53,163 nt of DNA from Burkholderiales bacterium (GTDB lineage: Bacteria; Pseudomonadota; Gammaproteobacteria; Burkholderiales; Burkholderiaceae_D), in assembly GCA_016200895.1 (NCBI GenBank), contig JACQDX010000136.1, positions 1 through 53,163 on the forward strand. The letters are read 5' to 3'. The notes below the pieces were generated by a model. It made no database searches, was not told where the DNA came from, and was given only the letters and a program-made list of their open reading frames with translations. The translations under genes and the position numbers were made by a program. Positions 6,994 to 16,476 of this stretch are shown piece by piece (within the stretch, counting starts at the first letter, position 1; every line of letters begins with the position of its first letter).

Positions 6994-9096
6994 ATGAGTA
7001 CAATCGAAGTCAAAGTACCCGATATCGGTGATTTCAAGGAAGTTGAAGTCATCGAATTGCTGGTCAAGGTGGGTGACACCATCAAGGTCGATCAATCGCT
7101 GGTGACTGTTGAATCCGACAAGGCCAGCATGGAAATCCCGTCCAGCCACGCCGGTGTCATCAAGGAATTGAAAGTCAAACTTGGCGACAAGATCGCCGAA
7201 GGCAGTTTGTTGCTGGTGATAGAAGCTGAAGGTGCGGCGGCAAGTGCAGCGCCAGCGGCTGCTCCCGCAGTTGCAGCCCCCGCTGCCGCAGCGCCTGTCG
7301 CACCTGCCGCAGCAGCACCCGCCGGGCCAGTCGGCATCGCCGAAGTCAAAGTGCCTGATATTGGTGATTTCAAGGAAGTTGAAGTCATCGAAGTCATGGT
7401 CAAGGTTGGCGACAGCATCAAGGTAGATCAGTCCCTGATTACCGTCGAGTCTGACAAAGCCAGTATGGAAATCCCATCCAGTCATGCCGGTACAGTAAAA
7501 GAAATCAAGGTCAAGGTCGGTGACAAGGTTGCTGAAGGCAGCTTGCTGTTACTGGTTGAAGCCGCAGGCCAGGCAGCGTCTGCGCCTGCTGCCGCCGCTC
7601 CGGTTGCGACAACTGCTGCACCAGCCGCTGCTGTCGTCCCCGCGCCAGTCGCTTCCGGTTACACCGGCAAAGTCGATGTCGAATGCGACATGATGGTATT
7701 GGGCGCTGGTCCTGGTGGTTATTCCGCCGCCTTCCGTTCTGCTGATCTGGGCATGAATACGGTGCTGGTCGAGCGTTATTCTACGCTTGGTGGCGTTTGC
7801 CTGAATGTAGGTTGCATTCCATCCAAGGCATTGTTGCACGTGGCCGCCGTGATTGATGAAACCGCATCGATGGCTGCACATGGCGTGACATTCGCGAAGC
7901 CAGAAATCGATATCGACAAACTGCGCGGCTACAAGGAAAGCGTCATCAAGAAAATGACGACTGGCCTGAATGGCATGGCAAAAGCGCGCAAGGTCAATGT
8001 GGTACAGGGTGTGGGCCAGTTCCTCAGTCCTAACCATATCGAAGTCACAGCGGCGGATGGCAGCAAGAAAACCGTGCAGTTCAAGCAGGCAATCATTGCC
8101 GCTGGTTCTTCTGTTGTGAACCTGCCTTTCGTACCGGCTGATCCGCGCATTGTGGATAGCACAGGTGCACTGGAATTGCGCCAGATACCCAAACGCATGC
8201 TGGTCATTGGTGGTGGCATCATCGGCCTGGAAATGGCGACTGTGTATTCAACCCTGGGTTCACGCATTGACGTCGTTGAAATGCTGGACGGCCTGATGCA
8301 GGGTGCAGACCGTGACATGGTCAAGGTCTGGCAGAAATTCAATGAAAAGCGTTTTGACAACATCATGTTGAAAACCAAAACGGTTGCTGTTGAGGCCCTG
8401 CCTGAAGGTATCAAGGTTACATTCGAAGCCGCCGAAGCAGGCGCAACTGCACCAGCGCCCCAAGTCTATGACCTGGTACTGGTTGCAGTAGGCCGCAGCC
8501 CTAACGGCAAGAAAATTGCTGCTGATAAGGCAGGTGTGTCCGTGACTGACCGTGGTTTCATTAATGTCGATAAACAAATGCGTACCAATGTGCCGCATAT
8601 CTTTGCGATTGGTGACCTGGTTGGTCAACCCATGCTGGCGCACAAGGCCGTGCATGAAGCCCATGTGGCAGCAGAAGCCGCATCTGGGGAAAAAGCCTAC
8701 TTCGATGCCAGCGTGATTCCATCTGTTGCCTACACCGACCCTGAAGTCGCATGGGTAGGTATGACGGAAGATGAAGCCAAGGCCAAAGGCGTCAAGCTGG
8801 AAAAAGGTCATTTCCCTTGGGCGGCTTCTGGTCGTGCAGTAGCAAATGGCCGTGACGAAGGCTTTACCAAATTGCTGTTCGATGCAGAAACCAAGCGCAT
8901 CGTCGGTGGTGGCATTGTCGGCACGCATGCAGGTGACATGATAGGCGAGATTGCCCTGGCTATCGAGATGGGTGCTGATGCCGTGGATATCGGCAAGACC
9001 ATCCATCCACATCCTACATTGGGTGAATCGATAGGCATGGCGGCTGAAGTGTACAAAGGCGTCTGTACAGACTTGCCACCGCAGCGCAAGAAGTAA
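6994..9096 (+). CDS. lpd: Dihydrolipoamide dehydrogenase (PDH E3) with two N-terminal lipoyl domains
   Basis: E3 reoxidises dihydrolipoamide, passing electrons through FAD to NAD+. This 700-residue protein has two complete lipoyl domains (about 1-80 and 112-190, lipoyl Lys43 and Lys155), each followed by an Ala/Pro linker, and then the flavoprotein: FAD motif GAGPGGY, redox disulfide [13 protein letters not shown] (Cys269/Cys274), NAD motif GGGIIGLE, second FAD block IFAIGDL, and interface motif HPHPTLGE with catalytic His673. Start at ATG 6994 follows GGAGA; the upstream GTG at 6976 overlaps the aceF stop and is less likely. Fusion of one lipoyl domain to E3 is known in betaproteobacteria and Neisseria; two is notable. 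The lipoyl-coding DNA is nearly identical to that in aceF. Confidence 0.96.
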   Translation: MSTIEVKVPDIGDFKEVEVIELLVKVGDTIKVDQSLVTVESDKASMEIPSSHAGVIKELKVKLGDKIAEGSLLLVIEAEGAAASAAPAAAPAVAAPAAAAPVAPAAAAPAGPVGIAEVKVPDIGDFKEVEVIEVMVKVGDSIKVDQSLITVESDKASMEIPSSHAGTVKEIKVKVGDKVAEGSLLLLVEAAGQAASAPAAAAPVATTAAPAAAVVPAPVASGYTGKVDVECDMMVLGAGPGGYSAAFRSADLGMNTVLVERYSTLGGVCLNVGCIPSKALLHVAAVIDETASMAAHGVTFAKPEIDIDKLRGYKESVIKKMTTGLNGMAKARKVNVVQGVGQFLSPNHIEVTAADGSKKTVQFKQAIIAAGSSVVNLPFVPADPRIVDSTGALELRQIPKRMLVIGGGIIGLEMATVYSTLGSRIDVVEMLDGLMQGADRDMVKVWQKFNEKRFDNIMLKTKTVAVEALPEGIKVTFEAAEAGATAPAPQVYDLVLVAVGRSPNGKKIAADKAGVSVTDRGFINVDKQMRTNVPHIFAIGDLVGQPMLAHKAVHEAHVAAEAASGEKAYFDASVIPSVAYTDPEVAWVGMTEDEAKAKGVKLEKGHFPWAASGRAVANGRDEGFTKLLFDAETKRIVGGGIVGTHAGDMIGEIALAIEMGADAVDIGKTIHPHPTLGESIGMAAEVYKGVCTDLPPQRKK

Positions 9097-9121
9097 ACGT
9101 AATTCAGTAGTAGTACCAGGC

Positions 9122-9163
9122 AAAGCCCGGTTACAGGAAACTGTATCCGGGCTTTGTTTTTTT
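9122..9163 (+). terminator. Terminator of the aceE-aceF-lpd operon
   Basis: A 15-bp stem with one mismatch (AAAGCCCGGTTACAG / CTGTATCCGGGCTTT), a GAAA tetraloop, then GTTTTTTT. Confidence 0.95.
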
Positions 9164-9275
9164 GACTTTGAAGCTGGCTTCAAAATCTGAACTTGTTCTT
9201 GTATTTACAGTCTTATCCCCATAACATCATCCAAATTTTGTAAATCTATAAATTTATTGACCTCGGGGGGATACA

Positions 9276-12164
9276 ATGAAATTTTTTGCACCATGTGCCA
9301 TGACGCTGGTCCTGGCCAGCATCGTCTATCCGGCGCCTGCACAAAGCCAGGGCGCGGCTACACAAGCACCAGTGTCAGCACTAAAGCCAGCAGGCAAGGC
9401 ACAGGCTGGCAAGGACTTGCTGCCTTTCCAGGCAACCGAGAAGCTCTTGCCCAATGGCTTGAAAATCATCATCGTGCCTACTGGTTTGCCGAATCTGGTA
9501 TCCCTGCAAATCCCGGTGCAGACTGGTTCCCGTAATGAGGTCGAGCCCGGCAAATCCGGCTTTGCCCACTTCTTTGAACACATGATGTTCCGCGGCACCA
9601 AGGAAATCCCGGCAGACAAATACAAAGATATCCTGACCGCTACAGGTGCACGGCAAAATGCCTATACCAGCGATGACCTGACCAACTACCACACGACGTT
9701 TTCCAAAGAAGACCTGGAAACAATCCTGAGGGTAGAAGCAGACCGCTTTCAGCATCTGTCGTATAGTGAAGATGACTTCAAGACAGAGTCCCGTGCTGTA
9801 TTGGGTGAATATAATAAGAATAGTGCCAACCCCATCAGCAAGCTGTTTGAAGTCACGCGTGATACCGCCTTCCAGAAGCACACTTACAAACACACGACCA
9901 TGGGCTTCCTCAAGGATATTGAGGACATGCCCAACCAGTTCGCCTACTCCAAAACTTTCTTCGACCGCTGGTACAGACCTGAATATACAACGCTCATCGT
10001 TGCCGGTGATGTTGATCCCAAGGCGACCATTGCCCTGATAGAAAAATACTGGGGCAAGTGGCAGCGTGGCAAGGTGCAAGCCCCCGTGCCTGTGGAGCCA
10101 GCAGCGAATGGCCCGTTCTATAAACACGTGCCCTGGCCTAGTGCGACCCTGCCTTATGTGACAGTGTCTTTCCATGCGCCGGCCTTCTCAGTCACCAATA
10201 AAGAACACGCCGCCCTGCGCATGTTGTTGTCATTGTCATTTGGTGCGACTTCTGATCTGTACAAGCGCTTGCAGCAGGATGAACAAAAAGTTGACCAGCT
10301 GTTTGATTACACGCCTGACAATGTAGATCCAGGTCTGGCAACCATTGCCGCCCGCGTCAAGAAGCCTGAAGATGTGGTCTATGTCAGGGATGCGATATTG
10401 AAAAAAGTCGCTGCACTGTCGCAAGCACCTTTGTCAGGCAAGGAATTGGAAGACGCCAAGTCTGCACTCAAATATGGCGTGATACGCAGCCTTGATAATA
10501 CCGACCAGATCGCTGGTACGCTGGCCCGCTTTGTTCATTACAAACGTTCCTACGCCACCATCAATCAGTTCTATCAAGTTATTGACAGCCTGACACCAGC
10601 CGACTTGCAAGCTGCTGCGAAAAAATACCTGGTCGATGAAGGCATGGTAGTCAGCACGCTGGCCAGTAATGCCTTGCCTGTTGAAATTTCTACGCTACCA
10701 AAATTGGCCAGTTTCATAGAAAAACCTGACTACAGCAAATACAATGTACTGGTGCAGGCATCCAAATTACCGCAGATACGCTTCAAACTGGTATTCAATG
10801 CCGGTTCTGCGCAAGATCCGGTTGGCAAAGAGGGCCTGGCGCGTATGACCGCAGCAATGATAGACAATGCCGGTTCCAAAGAGCGCAAGATAGATGAAGT
10901 CAAGAAAGCCCTGTTCCCCATGGCTGCCAGCTTCTCTGCTCAGACCGACAAGGAAATGACCAGCTTCACCGGTTCTGTGCACAAGGATAAATGGCAAGAC
11001 TATATGCGCATCGCCATGCCGCAATTGCTGGAGCCCGGCTTCCGTGAAGAAGACTTCCGCCGTATCAAGGATGAGCAAAAGAATGCACTCTTGCTCGACC
11101 TGAAAGACAATAATGAAGAAGAGTTTGCCAAAGAGCGTCTGCAAACCAAGGTCTTTGCCGGTTCTGCCTATGCGCATCCAGTATTAGGTACGCTAAAAGG
11201 CATAGAAGCCATCACCCTGGATGATGTCAAACAATTCTGGAAGCAGGCATACACCAGCGGTGCACTTCATGTTGGTATCTCGGGCGACGTCAATGATGAA
11301 ATGGTCAATACCCTGAAACAGGCTGTCGCCAAACTACCAGCAGGCAATGGCATGCCTGCGATTGCTGCGCCAGTTGGCAAGGCAACGCAAGGGTTGGATA
11401 TAGAGATCATAGAGAAAAATACCAGGGCAACAGCGATCTCACTTGGCTTGCCTATCACGGTCACGCGTGCCCATCCTGACTTTGTATCGCTATGGGTCGC
11501 CAAGACCTGGCTGGGCGAACACAGAGCCAGTTCATCACATCTGTACCAGCGCATACGTGAAATACGTGGCATGAACTATGGCGACTATGCGTACATCGAA
11601 GCCTTCCCAGGTGGCATGTTCCAGTTCTTCCCTACTGCCAACCGTGCCCGTCAATCGCAATTGTTTGAAATCTGGATACGCCCGGTCGCACCTGAAAACG
11701 CCCACATGGCCTTGCGTGTGGCAATTACCGAACTCGATAAAATTGTCAAGCTAGGCTTGAGCAAAGAACAGTTCGAGATGACCCGCGCCTACCTCATGAA
11801 AAATGTCTTCATGATGACTGCCACCCAGGATCAGCAACTCGGTTATGCACTGGATGCACAATGGCATCACACGCCAGAGTTCACAAAAATGATGCGTGAT
11901 AAACTGGCGACACTGACGGCGGAAGAAGTCAATGCCGCCATCAAGAAGCACCTGAATTCTGAAAACCTGTCCGTTGTCGTGATCGCCAAAGACGCAGCTG
12001 ACTTGAAAGAGAAACTGGTGGCAGATGCGTTCTCGTCTATCAAATACAATTCTGATAAACCCAAGGAATTGCTGGATGAAGATCAGGTCATAGGCAAGCG
12101 CAAGCTGAACATCAAGGCTGAGGCTGTCAGCATTACACCAGCGAGCAAGGTGTTTGCGGATTAA
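9276..12164 (+). CDS. Secreted M16-family zinc metallopeptidase (two-domain, pitrilysin-like)
   Basis: The 962-residue protein starts with a signal peptide (MKFFAPCAMTLVLASIVYPAPAQSQG), so it should act in the periplasm or outside. The inverted zinc motif HxxEH is intact (HFFEH, His98-Glu101-His102), with the third ligand expected in ESRAVLGEY about 75 residues later. Two M16 units are visible: an active N-terminal half, and a C-terminal half starting near residue 490 (PQIRFKLVFNAGSAQDPVGKEG) that lacks the HxxEH motif, as usual for the inactive partner domain. A G-rich run (9265-9270) precedes the ATG. It is monocistronic, flanked by terminators. The substrate is unknown; M16 enzymes typically degrade peptides. 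Confidence 0.93.
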   Translation: MKFFAPCAMTLVLASIVYPAPAQSQGAATQAPVSALKPAGKAQAGKDLLPFQATEKLLPNGLKIIIVPTGLPNLVSLQIPVQTGSRNEVEPGKSGFAHFFEHMMFRGTKEIPADKYKDILTATGARQNAYTSDDLTNYHTTFSKEDLETILRVEADRFQHLSYSEDDFKTESRAVLGEYNKNSANPISKLFEVTRDTAFQKHTYKHTTMGFLKDIEDMPNQFAYSKTFFDRWYRPEYTTLIVAGDVDPKATIALIEKYWGKWQRGKVQAPVPVEPAANGPFYKHVPWPSATLPYVTVSFHAPAFSVTNKEHAALRMLLSLSFGATSDLYKRLQQDEQKVDQLFDYTPDNVDPGLATIAARVKKPEDVVYVRDAILKKVAALSQAPLSGKELEDAKSALKYGVIRSLDNTDQIAGTLARFVHYKRSYATINQFYQVIDSLTPADLQAAAKKYLVDEGMVVSTLASNALPVEISTLPKLASFIEKPDYSKYNVLVQASKLPQIRFKLVFNAGSAQDPVGKEGLARMTAAMIDNAGSKERKIDEVKKALFPMAASFSAQTDKEMTSFTGSVHKDKWQDYMRIAMPQLLEPGFREEDFRRIKDEQKNALLLDLKDNNEEEFAKERLQTKVFAGSAYAHPVLGTLKGIEAITLDDVKQFWKQAYTSGALHVGISGDVNDEMVNTLKQAVAKLPAGNGMPAIAAPVGKATQGLDIEIIEKNTRATAISLGLPITVTRAHPDFVSLWVAKTWLGEHRASSSHLYQRIREIRGMNYGDYAYIEAFPGGMFQFFPTANRARQSQLFEIWIRPVAPENAHMALRVAITELDKIVKLGLSKEQFEMTRAYLMKNVFMMTATQDQQLGYALDAQWHHTPEFTKMMRDKLATLTAEEVNAAIKKHLNSENLSVVVIAKDAADLKEKLVADAFSSIKYNSDKPKELLDEDQVIGKRKLNIKAEAVSITPASKVFAD

Positions 12165-12186
12165 ACTTGATTAGTCCTGATCACTA

Positions 12187-12224
12187 AAAAAGCCCTGCAA
12201 TCAATGATGATTGCAGGGCTTTTT
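12187..12224. terminator. Bidirectional terminator between M16 peptidase and methyltransferase
   Basis: A perfect 17-bp stem (AAAAAGCCCTGCAATCA and its complement) around a 4-base loop. The A-run on one side and T-run on the other let it stop both convergent transcripts. Confidence 0.95.
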
Positions 12225-12246
12225 AGCATGCAAATATCGTTAAAAA

Positions 12247-13167
12247 CTAAGCTGATTTTTGCACGATCAAACCTATGGATGTCACCACATATTTTTCAAT
12301 TTGCAAACGCAAATGTGTATCTTGTATGTAGGGTGCCATGTCTACATGACCATCTGCGTAGCCATCACCTTCGTCCCAGTCTATTTCTATATGGTGGCCT
12401 TGCGATTGCAGGGTGATGATGATGTCTTCGATATCGCGTTTGCGGAATAAGACAGTCGAGCCAGCGTCAACAGTATCTTCATTCGATGACATATTGAATT
12501 CGGTGGTGTGCACTGCAATGCCACCTGGCTTCAGGCAATGCATGGCATTGTAGACAAAATTCTTGCCGTGTTCGATGGAGCCCAGATGTTCAAAGGCGCA
12601 GGATGACCAGAGGAAGTCAAATTTGCCATGCAGCTCTTCACTGATATTGTTCATGTCGGCAAACTTGAATTCCACCAGTCTGCGCAATTCTTTTTCATCG
12701 CAGAGATTTCTCTGGTTGATGGCTTCAAAGCCATTTGCATGTTGAGTGGAATCGACCCAGCCCTTGGCTTGTGCTTCTTCGGTAAACAAATCTGTGGCGA
12801 TGATGCTGGCACCATGTGCCGCGAAGATGGCTGTCAATGGCTCGGTCCCAACAGCAAATCCCAGGCCCAGTTGGGCTTCTTGCAGCATGCCACGTTCTTT
12901 CAAAGCCTGGGTGATGAAAGCCCATTCCCAGATTTTTCTATGCATGTGGCCAGGCCTGTCGCCCATGCGCGCAGTCCAGTATTGAAAAACTTCGGTGCGC
13001 ATCATTTGTTCTGTGCACATGGATGATTTCAACAACTCTGTGCGCGCAGGTGGAGGTGACTGCAGATAATCGTGAGCAGGCTTGAAACCATCTTGCCAGG
13101 CCCGTACGGGTATCAATGGATCCTCCACCTCTACATGCGCAGGTGCTACGGGCTCAACCGGTGTCAC
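12247..13167 (-). CDS. Class I SAM-dependent methyltransferase-like protein, 5' end possibly frameshifted
   Basis: The readable frame codes for 306 residues from a GTG at 13167. A Rossmann-type core is visible: LGLGFAVGTEPLTAIFAAHGA (motif I region), IIATDLF (acidic residue after strand 2), FDFLWSSCAFEHLG (motif IV region) and CLKPGGIAVHTTEFN. This fits Methyltransf_11/23-type enzymes; the substrate is unknown. The N-terminus is Pro/Val-rich and there is no Shine-Dalgarno at the GTG. The same frame is open upstream to 13251 without a start. In another frame an ATG at 13307 opens a 40-codon segment (MKSSILKLVLPVWRALP...) that could be the true N-terminus joined through a shift at an A5 run (about 13224-13228). 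The gene ends at the shared terminator. Confidence 0.75.
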   Translation of the reverse strand: MTPVEPVAPAHVEVEDPLIPVRAWQDGFKPAHDYLQSPPPARTELLKSSMCTEQMMRTEVFQYWTARMGDRPGHMHRKIWEWAFITQALKERGMLQEAQLGLGFAVGTEPLTAIFAAHGASIIATDLFTEEAQAKGWVDSTQHANGFEAINQRNLCDEKELRRLVEFKFADMNNISEELHGKFDFLWSSCAFEHLGSIEHGKNFVYNAMHCLKPGGIAVHTTEFNMSSNEDTVDAGSTVLFRKRDIEDIIITLQSQGHHIEIDWDEGDGYADGHVDMAPYIQDTHLRLQIEKYVVTSIGLIVQKSA

Positions 13168-13435
13168 AACAGGCGCAGGTATCCCTACCGGTGCTGGGCT
13201 GGCGTCACAAATTGCTGCCGGATTTTTGCTGCCAACCCAGATTGCCGGAATTCAGTCGGGAGTGCACGCCAGACCGGTAAAACCAATTTCAAAATACTGG
13301 ATTTCATGAAGTAAATCTTAGCTTGAATTGAATAAACTGCACTTATGTCGTATGCGACCAAGTAGAGCGCTTGATGCGATGCTTCCTATAATAGCAATTG
13401 ATTTGCCAGTCTGACTATTAAATTTTTCAATTGAC

Positions 13436-13449
13436 ATAGTGATCACTAT
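13436..13449. promoter_or_regulatory. 14-bp perfect palindrome upstream of the HPt-HD-GYP gene
   Basis: ATAGTGATCACTAT overlaps a TTGACA hexamer (13431-13436). It lies 160 bp before the ATG of the HD-GYP gene and 129 bp from the 5' end of the divergent methyltransferase gene. It could be an operator for either. A TATAAT at 13562-13567, closer to the gene, is a possible -10 with no good -35. Confidence 0.35.
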
Positions 13450-13608
13450 CTGCCCACAGCCTATGGTTTTGCAAATAATCAAGTTATTGAGGATTTTGTA
13501 GATATTCTCGGTGAGAACTCAAAATAATTCCGGCACAATATGTAAGGACCCTGCTTTGGACTATAATTTTTAGTAATATTGATCTACGACAATCAGGAAA
13601 GCCTCAAG

Positions 13609-14715
13609 ATGAATACCGCCACCAGCGTAGACAGTTTCACTAGTCCTGAATTTCTGGCAATGGAGCGTAGCATCATTGACGACTTTGTTGATTGCACACG
13701 TGAAGCTTGCGAAGAAGCAGAGGTATGCGTCAAAGAACTCAATAATCAGGGTGGTGCAGCTTATGTACACCGCCTGTTCCGTGCCATGCATTCACTCAAG
13801 GGCAATTGCCAGATGGTGGGATTGATCCCCTTTGTTGAGTTGTTGCACAAGCTTGAAGAGATCGTCGCCAGGGTGAGGGCAGAGCAAGACCCTTATTTCC
13901 GTGAGTTGGGTGAATTTCTGCTGCTGGCTATCGATGAAGTCGAGGATTTGCTCAATGACTTGATTGCCAATGGGCATACCAGCGATGCCAGGCGCAAAAA
14001 GCTGTATGAGTTGTGTGATGCATTGGAAAAGACCAACAGCAAAGGTTTTCAAGCGCAGCAATTCAAGGATGCGATTGCTTCGCTGGATGGCAAAGTCGCC
14101 AACAAGGAAAATGTCACCAAGGCACCACGGGTATTGCTGGAATTATCAGATGACATGGCAATGATGTACAAGTTTGCCCAGCAAATTGATAATCTCAGCA
14201 TCTATAGAAAAAATCGCAGCGAACAAGCCGCACAATTAACTGAATCCCTGAACGACGCCCTGGGTTTGCCAGTAGATGCCCGGCAATTGAAGGCTGCCTC
14301 CTTAATGCATGATGTGGGTATGGGCTTTATCCCGCATAGCATTTTTAATAAGGAAGCGGGCTTATCCAGAGAAGAACAGAAGATAGTGCAAGAACATGTG
14401 GTGACCGCCAGCCAGATACTCTTGCGTTTTGGCGACTGGGATGAGGCTGCCCGTATCGTGCTGGACCATCACGAACGCTACGATGGTTCTGGCTATCCAA
14501 ATGGTTTGCAGGAACAGCAAATACATCCTGGCGCAAGGATGTTGGCGATAGTGGATACCTTTTGCTCTATCACCAATGAACGCTCTGACCGTAGTTACAA
14601 GCGTAGTTTGCTGAGTGCGATTTCCGAAATCAACGCCAATATTGAAAGCCAGTTTGATGCTGGCATGGTGGAAGTGTTCAATGATGTTGTGCGCAAGCTG
14701 ATCGCCAAACAATAG
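13609..14715 (+). CDS. HPt domain fused to an HD-GYP domain (c-di-GMP phosphodiesterase type)
   Basis: ATG 13609 is chosen because AGGAAAG lies 10-16 bases upstream; the frame also has a weak TTG at 13579. Residues 15-125 form a histidine phosphotransfer domain with the phosphorylation motif HSLKGN (FRAMHSLKGNCQMVG). The C-terminal half is HD-GYP: HDVGMGFIPHSIF, EHVVTASQIL, DHHERYDGSGYP and ARMLAIVD. HD-GYP domains hydrolyse cyclic-di-GMP with a bi- or trinuclear metal centre. The usual HDxGK lysine is Met here and the early His of the first helix is not obvious, so activity may be altered. Most family members carry a receiver domain; an HPt input suggests control by phosphorelay. A diguanylate cyclase gene follows 0.8 kb downstream. 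Confidence 0.85.
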   Translation: MNTATSVDSFTSPEFLAMERSIIDDFVDCTREACEEAEVCVKELNNQGGAAYVHRLFRAMHSLKGNCQMVGLIPFVELLHKLEEIVARVRAEQDPYFRELGEFLLLAIDEVEDLLNDLIANGHTSDARRKKLYELCDALEKTNSKGFQAQQFKDAIASLDGKVANKENVTKAPRVLLELSDDMAMMYKFAQQIDNLSIYRKNRSEQAAQLTESLNDALGLPVDARQLKAASLMHDVGMGFIPHSIFNKEAGLSREEQKIVQEHVVTASQILLRFGDWDEAARIVLDHHERYDGSGYPNGLQEQQIHPGARMLAIVDTFCSITNERSDRSYKRSLLSAISEINANIESQFDAGMVEVFNDVVRKLIAKQ

Positions 14716-14741
14716 TTCTCATCACAAGTCATGCATAGAGT

Positions 14742-15289
14742 ATGCAGGTAAGCAAAATACCGAAAATTTCACACAAGGATGTAGCTCTACGCAATATACG
14801 CCGCAGCGATGCTGAAGCCTGGTAAGCCTATCTCCGAATCTGGAGGTGATCATGCATGCCAGCTGGAACCTCGGTAGTGCTGACGATTTGCTATCGCAGT
14901 TCAGCATGTATGAGAGTGAAGGGATCAATTCATCCATACGCCTTGCCATCGTCACAAAAACAGACGGCAGCTTGATAGGCACAGCTGGTTTTCATACCAT
15001 CTCGGACATCAATCGCAGTGCAGAACTTGCCTATGGCCTGGCACCTGACTGCTGGGGTAGGGGCATCATGCAAGCCGCAGCAATGGCGCTCAGTGATTGG
15101 GGTTTTCATGAAACTGCTTACAAACGCATGCAGGCGACTGTGCTTGATAGCAATTCACATTCCATACAACTGCTGGAGCGTATGGGCTTTGAACGTGAAG
15201 GTTATCTGCGGGCTTTTCGCATGGTGCGGGGCACAACAGGCAATTTCTGGATGTATTCTCGTTTACATCCCGATATTGCTGACAGATAA
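14742..15289 (+). pseudogene. GNAT-family acetyltransferase (RimJ/RimL type) with disrupted 5' end
   Basis: The 3' part (from 14846) encodes a good GNAT: HASWNLGSADDLL, IGTAGFHTISDINRSAELAYGLAPDCWGRGIM (acetyl-CoA loop) and NSHSIQLLERMGFEREGYLR. The missing N-terminus is readable upstream in a different frame from ATG 14742: MQVSKIPKISHKDVALRNIRR then SDAEAW, ending at TAA 14823-14825 where a Tyr codon would be expected. A +1 shift then restores the frame as SPNLEVIMHASW. So one nonsense change and one frameshift separate a complete N-terminus from the rest. A GGAGG (14842-14846) before ATG 14852 could still allow a shortened protein, but that would lack the first beta strand and helix. Confidence 0.75.
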
Positions 15290-15483
15290 ACAAATTGCTA
15301 TAGCGCTATGATGAGACTGAGCAAGATTAAGCAAGATTGTTTTTTTCACGCAAAGCTTGTTGCTTAGTGTTGGACATATACTTGTGGCTTGAGTTAGGCT
15401 GGCATTGGACAGCATCTCTATTAATGTGAGAATCGCTGTTAGCCAATTGTCTGCAACGGCCAGCAAAGACCAGGAACGCAAGC

Positions 15484-16461
15484 ATGTTGTTAAAACGCTC
15501 AAAAGAAGAAGTTGTCTTGCTCATGCTCTGTGGTCTGAGCATACCCAGCATCCTTCCTTTTGGCATTGTGCGTTTGTTCCAGGGTAATTTGCTGATGGCA
15601 ACGGTTGATCTCTTGATCGTGCTTGGCATGTTGTGCATCATGGTATTTGTCTGGCGCACCCGACGCGTCCGTCTTGCTGGCATCGCTGTCACTGTGTTTT
15701 ATTCCATGGGTATGCTGGCGGCTGTATATGTTAAAGGCGTCCCTATCGTGTACTGGGTTTATCCCACCATGATTGCCGCGTTCTTCATACTAAGGGCTAA
15801 AGAAGCCCTGATGATCAATAGCGTATCTTTGCTATGTCTGATTGCTATCCTGCATGATGCGATGCTGCTACTGGATTTATCCAGCCTGGTCGTCACTCTG
15901 GTGCTGATCAATCTGTTTGCCTACATCTTCTCTGACCGTACCAGCCTCCAGCATTTTGAGCTGAACCAGCAGGCAGAAAAAGACTTTTTGACGGGGGCCG
16001 GGAATCGTCGTGCTTTTGACAAGCAACTGCAGACCATATGCGCCAAAGATGGCATGCAAAAGGATGTCTGTATATTGATACTCGATCTTGATCATTTCAA
16101 GAGGATCAATGACCAGTTTGGTCACATGGTTGGTGATCAGGTCTTGAGACAATTTTGCTCGCTGCTACGCTCACGTATACGTACAGTAGACAGTTTTTTT
16201 CGTTATGGAGGGGAAGAATTTGTCGTCATCGCCATGGGAATAGATGATATTGCTGCTGCGCGTTTTGCTGAAGAATTGCGCTCTTTGGTAGAGCGGGCAC
16301 AATTGCTGCGCGACCATCCTGTTACGGTATCAATAGGTGTGGCAAAGAAATTGACCGGGGAAGATAGCGAAGCCTGGTTCCAGCGAGCTGATGCCAAGCT
16401 CTATGAGGCAAAGCTATCCGGACGCAATGCTGTGCGCGTGGCCCGGGAAGAGAGTGCCTGA
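15484..16461 (+). CDS. Membrane-bound diguanylate cyclase (GGDEF)
   Basis: A 325-residue protein. Residues 1-160 contain about five to six hydrophobic helices (for example IPSILPFGIVRLF, LLIVLGMLCIMVFVW, VTVFYSMGMLAAVYV) serving as an unclassified membrane sensor. Residues 165-320 are a GGDEF domain: TGAGNRRAFDKQL, LDLDHFKRINDQFGH, and the active-site loop RYGGEEFVV, so cyclic-di-GMP synthesis is expected. An inhibitory I-site is present (RTVD, five residues before GGEEF), indicating product feedback. AGGAA precedes the ATG. With the HPt-HD-GYP gene upstream, this locus codes for both making and breaking of the messenger, though the two genes are not clearly one operon. Confidence 0.93.
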   Translation: MLLKRSKEEVVLLMLCGLSIPSILPFGIVRLFQGNLLMATVDLLIVLGMLCIMVFVWRTRRVRLAGIAVTVFYSMGMLAAVYVKGVPIVYWVYPTMIAAFFILRAKEALMINSVSLLCLIAILHDAMLLLDLSSLVVTLVLINLFAYIFSDRTSLQHFELNQQAEKDFLTGAGNRRAFDKQLQTICAKDGMQKDVCILILDLDHFKRINDQFGHMVGDQVLRQFCSLLRSRIRTVDSFFRYGGEEFVVIAMGIDDIAAARFAEELRSLVERAQLLRDHPVTVSIGVAKKLTGEDSEAWFQRADAKLYEAKLSGRNAVRVAREESA

Positions 16462-16476
16462 ACCTGGATTTGCTGC

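Noticed and set aside
7092..7485. Ala/Gly- and Asp/Phe-rich frames antisense to the lipoyl domains of lpd
   Set aside because: Products of the repetitive lipoyl and Ala/Pro linker coding DNA on the other strand.
5660..7555. Regularly repeated similar segments resembling an array
   Set aside because: They are lipoyl-domain coding units, not CRISPR repeats; no short repeats with unique spacers exist in the window.
15290..15483. Short palindromes and TAAGCAA/TTGCTTA arms before the diguanylate cyclase
   Set aside because: Short or distant arms, no T-run, no promoter agreement; not distinguishable from chance.
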